Assembly (NCBI RefSeq): GCF_000429985.1
Contig: NZ_AUCX01000005.1
Span: 1 to 64,000 of the forward strand
Direction: 5' to 3'
DNA length: 64,000 nucleotides
DNA from: Maridesulfovibrio bastinii DSM 16055
GTDB lineage: Bacteria; Desulfobacterota; Desulfovibrionia; Desulfovibrionales; Desulfovibrionaceae
The notes below the pieces were generated by a model. That model was not told the origin of the DNA, ran no database searches, and saw only the letters and a list, made by a program, of their open reading frames with translations. Each line of letters begins with the position of its first letter. Positions within the stretch are counted from its first letter, which is position 1. Shown piece by piece: positions 52,715 through 60,406 of this stretch. Made by a program: the position numbers and the translations under genes.

Positions 52715-53371
52715 CTATGCACTGCTGACATCAAGTCTGGCTTCAAGAATATGGAACAGCCAGTTGAAAAGGGCAGTGTAAAACAGGTAGAACAAAGCTG
52801 CTGTCAACAGCATTTCCATCATCATGAAATTGGATGAAGCCAGCTGCTGGGATTTTAAGAGCAGTTCATTGATAGTTATTGTACTGGCAAGCGAAGAGTC
52901 TTTGAGGGCAATGATAAACTGATTGCCGAGTGCCGGGATGGCTCGCTTCAGGGCCTGCGGAAGAATTACTCTGATCATGGCCCTTGTGTAGGGCATGCCC
53001 AGACTTCTTGCCGCTTCCATCTGTCCTGAAGAGATTGAGACAATGGCTCCCCTGAAGATTTCCGCTATGTAGGCTCCGTTATGGATACCCAGTGCAAGTA
53101 CCGCCGAACTGAGCGCACTTAGTCCTGCTACGCTTCTCAGTCCGAAATAGATGAATAAAAGTTGCAGGAGCAAAGGGGTACCCCTGATTATATAAATGTA
53201 GGCTCTTGCCGGTATATTAAATATTTTTTTCTCTGAGATTCTAAGAAATGCGGTTCCCAGTCCAAGTATAACTCCAAGAAGTATCCCGAAAGTTGTGACT
53301 TTAAGAGTCATCCATGCTGCCGGGATGAAATATGGCAAATACTTAGGAATCGCAGCCAGATCTAAATACAT
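52715..53371 (-). CDS. Polar amino acid ABC transporter permease
   Basis: A 218-residue His/Glu/Gln/Arg-type permease with about five helices. Family marks are the [18 protein letters not shown] segment (about residues 64-81) and the EAA loop [23 protein letters not shown] (split here as [10 protein letters not shown] and RVILPQAL), which docks the ATPase. A single permease gene implies a homodimer. Between the binding protein and ATPase genes on the same strand. Confidence 0.93.
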   Translation of the reverse strand: MYLDLAAIPKYLPYFIPAAWMTLKVTTFGILLGVILGLGTAFLRISEKKIFNIPARAYIYIIRGTPLLLQLLFIYFGLRSVAGLSALSSAVLALGIHNGAYIAEIFRGAIVSISSGQMEAARSLGMPYTRAMIRVILPQALKRAIPALGNQFIIALKDSSLASTITINELLLKSQQLASSNFMMMEMLLTAALFYLFYTALFNWLFHILEARLDVSSA

Positions 53372-53438
53372 CAGGTTATCCTGTTGTTAAATTGGTTGGA
53401 TAAAAAACTCAGCTGATTGTGTTGATTCTTCAGTGAAA

Positions 53439-54224
53439 TTATTTTTTGGTGATATCTGTCTTAAGCCATTTCATACTGATTTTACTAAGGGTCCCGTCAG
53501 TATGCATCTCGGTAATTACTTTGTTTACTGCATCAAGCAGAGTGTCGTCGCCTTTTTTGAAAGCCACGGCGATGTCTTCGCTTCTTAATGGTGCACCGAA
53601 AAGTTTGATTTTAAATTTTCCCGAGTTCATGGCGTTTGCGCCGACAACTCTGTCGGTGATAACTGCGTCAACTGCTCCGCTGTCGAGTTCTGTAAGAGTC
53701 TGTGTGTCATCTTTATATAATTTGATATCGCCTGCGCCGAGCTTTTTGGCGTCTTCGGTAAATGTTGTCCCGGTCACAACTCCGATAGTTTTTCCGGCAA
53801 GCTCCGAATTGCTGGTATAATCGGAGGTGGAACTTACGATGAGCTGAGCTCCGGAATAGTAGTATGGAGTTGAAAAGTTCACGACCTTTTTACGTTCAGC
53901 GGTAGCAGCCATACTCCCGAGGATGGCGTCATAAGTTCCAGAGCGCAGACCTTCAATTATGCCGCTCCATTCAGTTGTTACCGGTTTGAATTTCAGATCC
54001 AGCCGCTTGGCTACTTCACGGGCAACATCAACATCAAATCCTACAAGCTGGTTTTTGGTGTTGTAAAAGTTGAACGGGGGATATCCTCCACTCATTGCAA
54101 AACTGATTTCTCCTGCCTTGCGGACACGTTCAAGAGAATCTGTTTTTTTGTCCGTACATCCGGAAACAATCATCATGGAAATCACTACAGCAATTAGAAA
54201 AATAGAACGAATAACACTTTTCAT
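53439..54224 (-). CDS. Amino acid ABC transporter substrate-binding lipoprotein
   Basis: A 261-residue type-2 periplasmic binding protein. The N-terminal signal ends in lipobox VSGC (Cys22), so it should be lipid-anchored via Lgt. The mature protein has SFAMSGGYPPFNFYN and VGFDVDVAREVAKRL, with the ligand-contact segment RSGTYDAILGSMAATAERKK. This matches family 3 basic/polar amino acid binders. The start at 54224 (MKSVIRSI) follows CTGGAGA. First gene of the probable six-gene operon; lysine specificity is inferred from ablAB only. Confidence 0.92.
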   Translation of the reverse strand: MKSVIRSIFLIAVVISMMIVSGCTDKKTDSLERVRKAGEISFAMSGGYPPFNFYNTKNQLVGFDVDVAREVAKRLDLKFKPVTTEWSGIIEGLRSGTYDAILGSMAATAERKKVVNFSTPYYYSGAQLIVSSTSDYTSNSELAGKTIGVVTGTTFTEDAKKLGAGDIKLYKDDTQTLTELDSGAVDAVITDRVVGANAMNSGKFKIKLFGAPLRSEDIAVAFKKGDDTLLDAVNKVITEMHTDGTLSKISMKWLKTDITKK

Positions 54225-54513
54225 ATCGTCTCCAGTTAAGTGAAATGGTATTGATATAAACACAAAATATAACATATTTTGCAAAAATAATTATGTATTT
54301 TAGGAGATAAAAATATTCATAAAATGAATATAGAGATGGTTGTGCAACTTAATTTAAATATATAATCAAGTTAATAAATAAATTTTTGTTACAGCTATGT
54401 GTCTATGGTTTAAAATATAACCATTTTCGATGCATCGATATGAAAACAATATATCTGTTACTTCGCAAGGGGGGATAAGGGGGATGGTTCGGGTATTCGG
54501 GTATACCCGAATG
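54225..54513 (-). promoter_or_regulatory. AT-rich control region of the ABC-ablAB-yitT operon, with palindromes
   Basis: Holds the operon's promoter. Three dyads stand out: ATATTCAT-AAA-ATGAATAT (54313-54331), TCGATGCATCGA near 54428-54440, and an exact 18-base palindrome ATTCGGGTATACCCGAAT (54495-54512) that follows the stop codon of the upstream LuxR-type gene. The last has no T-run and is preceded by a direct copy of TTCGGGTA. The first is well placed as an operator for osmotic or lysine control; no known box is matched and no lysine riboswitch is visible. Confidence 0.45.
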
Positions 54514-55722
54514 TCAGCTTAAAAGAGGTTTTCGGCGGAGATAGGAGTAAAGGGACATTTTTTTGCCGCGCAGGCCAAGTTTTTTACGGATATTTTTTCT
54601 ATGTGTCTGCACTGTTTCAAAGGATAGATTGAGGCTCGCGGCGACCTCTTTGCCGCCCTTGCCAAGCTGTATAAGTCTGCAAACTTCTATTTCTCTTGCT
54701 GAAAGGCGCAATAGACCGGCATCTGATTCAAAGCTGTTTTCTCCTGCCAGCTCTGCAAGGTGTTCTTCGATGACGCTTTTATAACCTTCACGGACTTCAG
54801 CTTCATCAGCTTTTGCAATGTTATTGATGGCCGGAAGCATCTGCTTCTTTACCTGATTTGTCAGATTCTCCCGGAACTCCTGACGGTCTTCTTCAACTGT
54901 TTTTATTACCTGCCTCAGAGCAATATTCATCCGTTCGACTTCTTCTTTTTTATCCTTAAGGTTTTCCTTAAGCTCAATATGGTCGGATAAATCATGTAAA
55001 ATCAATTGAAAGAGAGTGTAACCGGTAAACTTTATTTTGCGCAGAGTCGCTTCACAGGGAAAAGTTTCACCTTCACTGTCGTAGGCAACAATATTTTTTG
55101 TCCAGATTTTTCCGGGTGATAATTGTTTAACAGCCTGCCGCAGGTCCTTTCTGAATCTTCGGTTGAAGAGTTCTTCGAAATCTGTCCCGATCAAGGAATC
55201 TTTTGAATGCTGTTTAACAGCCGCAGGATTTGCCGCAACTACAGTACCGGATTCATCAACAAGCAGAGTAGCATCCTTTACCGTGTCAAATACTGAATTA
55301 AAGAGTGTTAATGAATCTGACCATGCGGTGATATTGTCATAAAGACGTTCTTTGTAATATTCAAAAAGCTCTTCCATAGACCTGTTGTCCGTAGCAATAA
55401 CTATATACCCGTGCTCGGACGATATCTCAGCTACCAGAGGAATAATCCTTACTAAAAAGCTTCTCCCCTCAGGACCGCTGACTTCATTTATAGTATGTTC
55501 AGGATATTTTTTTAGAGTCGCCTTGAGTGATTGGGAACCAAGCTGCAATGCCTGCCAGAAGGGGATTTCAACTGTCATTGCTTCCGGGAGATAATCAATA
55601 CCGGTATTGTTGTTCTTTTTGATGATACCTGAAGCGTCAGTGTACAGAACCACGTCCTGCCATGCCTGAACAATATCTGTCGGTTCGCTTAAGTGCGTAA
55701 GGTTTAGTGAGTCTTCAGCCAT
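54514..55722 (-). CDS. PAS-domain LuxR-type transcriptional regulator
   Basis: A 402-residue cytoplasmic protein. Two PAS-like regions precede a coiled coil; the second, at about residues 145-255, contains VDESGTVVAANPAAVKQH. A C-terminal LuxR/GerE helix-turn-helix follows (about 340-400: LSAREIEVCRLIQLGKGGKE then LNLSFETVQTHRKNIRKKLG). No receiver domain or membrane helix is present, so the PAS domains likely sense an internal signal directly. Located upstream of the transporter-abl operon on the same strand, it may regulate it, though there is a 289-base gap. The ribosome-binding site is weak. Confidence 0.85.
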   Translation of the reverse strand: MAEDSLNLTHLSEPTDIVQAWQDVVLYTDASGIIKKNNNTGIDYLPEAMTVEIPFWQALQLGSQSLKATLKKYPEHTINEVSGPEGRSFLVRIIPLVAEISSEHGYIVIATDNRSMEELFEYYKERLYDNITAWSDSLTLFNSVFDTVKDATLLVDESGTVVAANPAAVKQHSKDSLIGTDFEELFNRRFRKDLRQAVKQLSPGKIWTKNIVAYDSEGETFPCEATLRKIKFTGYTLFQLILHDLSDHIELKENLKDKKEEVERMNIALRQVIKTVEEDRQEFRENLTNQVKKQMLPAINNIAKADEAEVREGYKSVIEEHLAELAGENSFESDAGLLRLSAREIEVCRLIQLGKGGKEVAASLNLSFETVQTHRKNIRKKLGLRGKKMSLYSYLRRKPLLS

Positions 55723-56031
55723 TCTTATATTTAATTAATTTACAGATTTTAAAACGGAGTCCTATAGCAGGTAATGAGGTTTGCCTGAGGCTGCATTTCT
55801 TAAGACTTACATCTTAAAACACCGCTGTAAAGTCCGGTGTCCTGCGGTGTAACCGCGCTGTAAATATATATTAAAAACAAGAGTTATTGAAACCGTTTTG
55901 ATTGTTCAATGTAACCTGTTCTTCGGGAAGAATACCCATGGTCCTGCTTAGGCAGAAAAAGTTAAAAAATAATAAGACCAGAACAACAATGTGTGTTATA
56001 CTTAATATAAACCCGATTATGGAGGAGTGTT
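55723..56031. other. Divergent intergenic region
   Basis: 309 bases between divergent genes. Contains several near-copies of the string GGTGT/CGGTGT around 55820-55860 and CTGTAAA twice, but no clear operator or promoter pair apart from a TATACTTAATATAA stretch at about 55999. Nothing else recognised. Confidence 0.35.
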
Positions 56032-56961
56032 ATGAGAATAGTAAAAACGCCATACGGCTCGATTCCGGTTAATGATCAGGTTGAATTATACAATAATGGA
56101 CGTTTGATTTCCTGCATTCCATCAGGGATGTGCCTTTTAAAGACATCAGTCGGAAAGCTTATTCCAAGATATTCAACTTCCGGGTATCCGGACAGCTCCT
56201 ATATAGCTGTGCATTTCTATGCCGGAGGGGAGCTGCATTCTGTTTTTCTGGAAAGTATAATGCCCTTGGAAACTCCTGTAGGAGAATTTAATGCGGAGAA
56301 GGTTACATTCTACAGGAATGGAAGTCCTGAAAGAATTTTTCCGGTGAAGGATTTCAGTGAGGCCTACAGTATGGGTAAGGATGTGGAACCTGTATGCGTA
56401 GCCACTCCGGCAGGGATAATCGAAGCCAGAATTGCGGGGCTTGTTTTTTATAAAGAAGGGACTTTACGCAGAGTTTGCTTGTGCCCTGGTGAAACTGTTA
56501 AAATATCAACACCAGTTGGAAAGATATCAATTAAGGGAGAGATAGGTTTCTGGCCGGATGGAGAACTTGAATTTGTGACTCCGGCAAGTCCTTTGAATGT
56601 TGATACCCCGGTTGGAACTATTCCTGTTTTTGACGGTAAGTCAGGCGTATCAGGATGCAGTTCAGGGGCTTTAAGCTTTTCCGAGGATGGTAAGGTTGGT
56701 ATGGTGAGAACCTCTTTGTGCGGCATAAAAGCTATATCTGACAGGAAGCTTAATTTTGAATTTTATCCCCAGCAGATTGAATCCTCAGAAGCTGAAGTTC
56801 AGCTTAGTCCATTGGAAGTCTGCTTTCATCCAAAAGCTGTAGCTGTAAAATCAGCCCCCGGTATGAATCCTGTTTGTCTTGCAATCAGTGATTTTAAATT
56901 TCAATTTACAGAAATTTCCAGTGCCTCAGATGTGTTAACAGAGTTCTGCCGGGCCGGATGA
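56032..56961 (+). CDS. Internally repetitive beta-rich protein of unknown function
   Basis: A 309-residue protein without signal peptide or membrane helices, so cytoplasmic. It is built from imperfect repeats of about 40 residues in which a T-P-x-G-x-[IL/F] turn is followed by [FL]Y-x-x-G-x-L-x-x-V: KTPYGSIPV...ELYNNGRL; ETPVGEFNA...TFYRNGSPERI; ATPAGIIEA...VFYKEGTLRRV; STPVGKISI...GFWPDGELEFV; DTPVGTIPV. The pattern suggests a solenoid or propeller of beta-hairpins, reminiscent of MORN/WG-type repeats. I do not recognise a named family. GGAGG precedes the ATG. It is a lone gene ending before a terminator. Confidence 0.75.
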   Translation: MRIVKTPYGSIPVNDQVELYNNGRLISCIPSGMCLLKTSVGKLIPRYSTSGYPDSSYIAVHFYAGGELHSVFLESIMPLETPVGEFNAEKVTFYRNGSPERIFPVKDFSEAYSMGKDVEPVCVATPAGIIEARIAGLVFYKEGTLRRVCLCPGETVKISTPVGKISIKGEIGFWPDGELEFVTPASPLNVDTPVGTIPVFDGKSGVSGCSSGALSFSEDGKVGMVRTSLCGIKAISDRKLNFEFYPQQIESSEAEVQLSPLEVCFHPKAVAVKSAPGMNPVCLAISDFKFQFTEISSASDVLTEFCRAG

Positions 56962-57094
56962 TTTTTCTGCGGAAGAATTAATCGTATTATAAAGTTTATT
57001 TTAGCAGATTTTATAACCAGACGAACTGTATCTGGGCATCTTTTACAATGCGGCTGTCATGACATTTTTTTAAATGTTTAACCTATTGTTATTT

Positions 57095-57127
57095 AAGGCT
57101 TTGCTTTTAAGAGGCAAAGCCTTTTTA
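57095..57127 (+). terminator. Terminator downstream of the repeat protein
   Basis: AAGGCTTTGC pairs with GCAAAGCCTT across a nine-base loop followed by TTTTT. It lies in the 416-base gap before the chemoreceptor gene; the rest of the gap is AT-rich, presumably holding that gene's promoter. Confidence 0.8.
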
Positions 57128-57377
57128 CTGCTGTACCAGTGGCTTTTTGTTTCGAAGTCTTTTTCAACAGTCTTTATAAGATGTTGATTAAACAGTTTAA
57201 ATTCAAATTCTAGCCTGTCTTTGGAAAAAAGTTTGTCATTAATTGTTATTTAATGATACTACTTATAAGAATGTTTGGAATTGCGGTCAGATTACTCTCT
57301 GCGTGCAGGTTATTCAGAATAATGTTTCTAAAATTTGTTTTTTTGAATCAGGATAAATGTTTAATACGGGGAAAATC

Positions 57378-59144
57378 ATGCTGAAAGACATACGAATCAG
57401 GGCAAAATTTGTTTTGGTTTTGGGCGTAAACATTGTTCTTCTTATTTTTATGGGAATTTTAGCCCTGACAAGTGCAAGAAGTATTGAGGATAAACTTGAA
57501 AATGTTTTCAGCCGTGATTTTAAAGGGGTTGTCTTTTTGCTGGAGGCAGACCGTGATCTCCATCAGGCTTATGTGGCAGAGAGAACTCTTCTGCTGGCAG
57601 ATCTGGATTCCAATTCATTTGAAAAGCAGATGAAAGATTATACAGACAATAAAAAACAGGCAGATACAAGAGTTAATAAATTTGATAAAATTACTATCTT
57701 AGATAGCCAGCATTCTCTTGTTCAGAATTATATGCGTGACCGTAAAGTCTGGAGTGATTTTTCTCTCGGTCTGTTGGATAAGAAGAAAGCAGGAGAAAGT
57801 GTAGCTGAACTGACTAAGCTGGCTATGAGTGACGGGGTAAAGAAATTTGACGCCATGCGCGACCATCTGGATGCCTTGACAGAAAATCTTAGAAATCAGG
57901 CTGAACTGGCGCATAAAGAGGCTCAGCAATCTTACTCCAGCCTTTGGCTGATGCTGATCGGCATAACAGTTTTCAGTGTTGTCATCGGATCCGTAAGTAC
58001 TATTATTGTTTCAAACAACATAATTTCCCCTATGAAAGTTCTTGTTGATTTTGCAAGGAATCTTTCCAGCGGCCATTTCCCGAATAAAATGGGAATGTAT
58101 AGAAAAGATGAAGTCGGAGTTTTAGCCGAGTCGCTTGATGAGATGAAAGAGACTTTGCAAAACAATATGGAAGTAATAGAAATTAAAGGTCGTGAAGCTG
58201 AAGAGAAGGCTGAAGCAGCCGAGAAAGCGAAGCTTGAAGCTGATGAGGCAAGACGTCAGGCTGAATCCGCAAAACAGCAGGGAATGTATCATGCTGCCGA
58301 AGAACTTGAAGGAATTGTCAGCCAGATATCTGTAGCCTCGTCTGAGCTTAACAGGCTCATTCAGGAGTCAATGGAAGGTTCGGAGATTCAGCGTAACAGA
58401 ACGACTGAGACTGCTACCGCTATGGAACAGATGAACACTGCTGTTTCCGAAGTTGCGGCAAACTCTGCAAAAGCGGCCCAGAATGCCAACAGTGCCAGAG
58501 GACAGGCAGTTGACGGTGGTCAGCTTGTTTCAAGTGTTATTGAATCTATTGACCGTTTAAATGAAGAAACGCTGCATCTGCAAAAAGAAATGGGAGAGCT
58601 TGGTGGTCAGGCCGATGCCATTGGACATATCATGGCTGTTATCAGCGATATCGCCGATCAGACCAACCTGCTGGCCCTGAATGCGGCAATTGAAGCAGCC
58701 AGAGCCGGAGATGCCGGCAGAGGTTTTGCTGTTGTTGCGGATGAAGTTCGTAAGCTGGCAGAAAAAACCATGACAGCCACTCAGGAGGTAGGAACTGCTA
58801 TCTCTACAATTCAGGGCAGCACCGGAAAGAGCATCCAGTCAATGGAAAAAGCTTCAAAGATGGTAACTGAAAGCACAGATATAAGCAGAAAAGCCGGAGC
58901 CTCACTTTCCAAGATTCAGGAATTTGTGGATGAAACCGCAGATCAGGTTCAGATTATTGCCACAGCTGCTGAAGAACAGTCCGCTACAACAGAGCAGATC
59001 AACCGCAGTTCCGAAGAGATCAATGCCATTGCAGTCGATACGGCTGATGCTATGAGCAAGTCACTGAGTGCCATGGAAAATATGGCTGATCTGTCAGGTA
59101 AACTTCGTGATCTGATAACAGAATTGAAAACTCCTGATGTATAA
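57378..59144 (+). CDS. Methyl-accepting chemotaxis protein
   Basis: A 588-residue transmembrane chemoreceptor. TM1 (about residues 12-32), a periplasmic four-helix-bundle ligand domain of about 150 residues ([20 protein letters not shown]), TM2 (about 192-215) and HAMP lead to a long cytoplasmic coiled coil. The hairpin tip [20 protein letters not shown] then [16 protein letters not shown] is diagnostic and binds CheA/CheW. The start at MLKDIRIR (57378) is preferred, with a GGGG ribosome-binding site; an ATG at 57357 is also possible. The ligand is unknown. The QTAEE-type C-terminal tether for CheR is absent (it ends KTPDV). Confidence 0.94.
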   Translation: MLKDIRIRAKFVLVLGVNIVLLIFMGILALTSARSIEDKLENVFSRDFKGVVFLLEADRDLHQAYVAERTLLLADLDSNSFEKQMKDYTDNKKQADTRVNKFDKITILDSQHSLVQNYMRDRKVWSDFSLGLLDKKKAGESVAELTKLAMSDGVKKFDAMRDHLDALTENLRNQAELAHKEAQQSYSSLWLMLIGITVFSVVIGSVSTIIVSNNIISPMKVLVDFARNLSSGHFPNKMGMYRKDEVGVLAESLDEMKETLQNNMEVIEIKGREAEEKAEAAEKAKLEADEARRQAESAKQQGMYHAAEELEGIVSQISVASSELNRLIQESMEGSEIQRNRTTETATAMEQMNTAVSEVAANSAKAAQNANSARGQAVDGGQLVSSVIESIDRLNEETLHLQKEMGELGGQADAIGHIMAVISDIADQTNLLALNAAIEAARAGDAGRGFAVVADEVRKLAEKTMTATQEVGTAISTIQGSTGKSIQSMEKASKMVTESTDISRKAGASLSKIQEFVDETADQVQIIATAAEEQSATTEQINRSSEEINAIAVDTADAMSKSLSAMENMADLSGKLRDLITELKTPDV

Positions 59145-59188
59145 ATAATTCCAGCAGTCATAATCTTAAGTTGAATTTAAAAATTTGA

Positions 59189-59224
59189 GAGCACCCGTAA
59201 GCCTTCTGGTCCGGGTGCTCTTTT
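59189..59224 (+). terminator. Terminator of the chemoreceptor gene
   Basis: GAGCACCCG pairs with CGGGTGCTC (14-base loop) followed by TTTT. Confidence 0.85.
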
Positions 59225-59344
59225 ATTACTACGATGTTGTTTTTAGCTTTGTTTAAAAAAACAGCATGGGTGCTAGAGAAAAAGTATTAAATTATTGTCA
59301 TAATAATTGTGATAGGCTATCTTGCTATACGGAGGTAGCAGATC

Positions 59345-60403
59345 ATGGATATAAATCTTCTTATTCCCAATCAAGGCAGTATTCCTGTTTCCGCATTATG
59401 GTTTGAGGGGCTGGGCGTTTTAACCCTTTCTTTGCATTTTATCGTGGTCAATATTCTATTAGGCTCAGGGCTTATAGCTGCTTATTTCTTTTTTAAAGAG
59501 CGCGACAGTTATATATATAAGACTGTAAGTCCGAAATTACCGACCCTGTTTGCTTTGTCTGTCAATTTAGGAATCCCTCCACTGCTTTTTCTTCAGGTTG
59601 TGCATGGAAATTATTTTTACACAAGCGCAGTTATATCCGCTATCTGGTGGATGCTGTCAGTGTTCTTATTTATAGCAGGATATTCTGCTTTTTATCTTCA
59701 TCAGCATCGTCAGTTCCATACTCCGATTAAAACTCCAGCCTGTCTGCTTGCGGGCATTACAACTATCGTTGCAATTTCATTAATCCTTACATCTGTGCTG
59801 ACTAACATGGAAAATCCGGAACAATGGGAAATGTATTTTCATAATGCTTCCGGCACAATACTGAATCTATTTTCTTCGACAACTGTTCCGCGATACCTGC
59901 ATTTCATTTTTTCATCCATAGCCATAGGCGGTCTTTTTATTGCTCTTACAATAAGGTGCAGTAAAAAATTAGCACCCGATAAAATTGAAAGCATAAAGAT
60001 GACGGCAATGAAAATTTTTGCCGGAGCAACCATGATCCAGATGGCTACCGGGTTATGGTGGATAATTTCTTTAAAGCAGAATGTGATGCTGGCCCTTATG
60101 GGCGGTAAGAAATCTGCGACAATGATCTTAGCTTTTGCAGTTCTTTTGACCCTGCCGGCTCTTGCAGCAGGTTTTACCGGTAAAGTGAAATCAGCAGCGG
60201 TATGGGTAGGATTGACTGTGCTGGCTATGACTGCTTTGAGAGCAGTTGTGAGATCGTTAACCTTAAACGAGTATAATACTGCCGAAGTAAAAGTGCTCGG
60301 TGAAATTTCTCCATTGATTGTGTTTCTTGTTTTGCTGCTGCTGGGTCTGGCTGTACTCTGGTATATGCTGAAGCTGGGATTCAAGCAGGAAAGGGAGGTC
60401 TAA
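59345..60403 (+). CDS. Polytopic membrane partner of the heme-rich bd-like protein
   Basis: A 352-residue membrane protein with eight to nine hydrophobic helices and no CXXCH motif. Its first helices contain His residues set in a bd-oxidase-subunit-I-like context (LSLHFIVVNILLGSG; later LFLQVVHGNYFY), suggesting b-type heme binding, and the layout parallels the membrane domain of the next protein. It begins after GGAGG and ends three bases before the next gene, so the two form an obligate pair. I infer a CydA/CydA-prime-like heterodimer of the cytochrome bd superfamily, quinol-interacting; family placement needs alignment. Confidence 0.65.
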   Translation: MDINLLIPNQGSIPVSALWFEGLGVLTLSLHFIVVNILLGSGLIAAYFFFKERDSYIYKTVSPKLPTLFALSVNLGIPPLLFLQVVHGNYFYTSAVISAIWWMLSVFLFIAGYSAFYLHQHRQFHTPIKTPACLLAGITTIVAISLILTSVLTNMENPEQWEMYFHNASGTILNLFSSTTVPRYLHFIFSSIAIGGLFIALTIRCSKKLAPDKIESIKMTAMKIFAGATMIQMATGLWWIISLKQNVMLALMGGKKSATMILAFAVLLTLPALAAGFTGKVKSAAVWVGLTVLAMTALRAVVRSLTLNEYNTAEVKVLGEISPLIVFLVLLLLGLAVLWYMLKLGFKQEREV

Positions 60404-60406
60404 AAA

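Noticed and set aside
54225-54513. Possible lysine riboswitch ahead of the importer-ablAB operon
   Set aside because: Region is AT-rich with only simple dyads; the conserved five-helix lysine aptamer is not visible.
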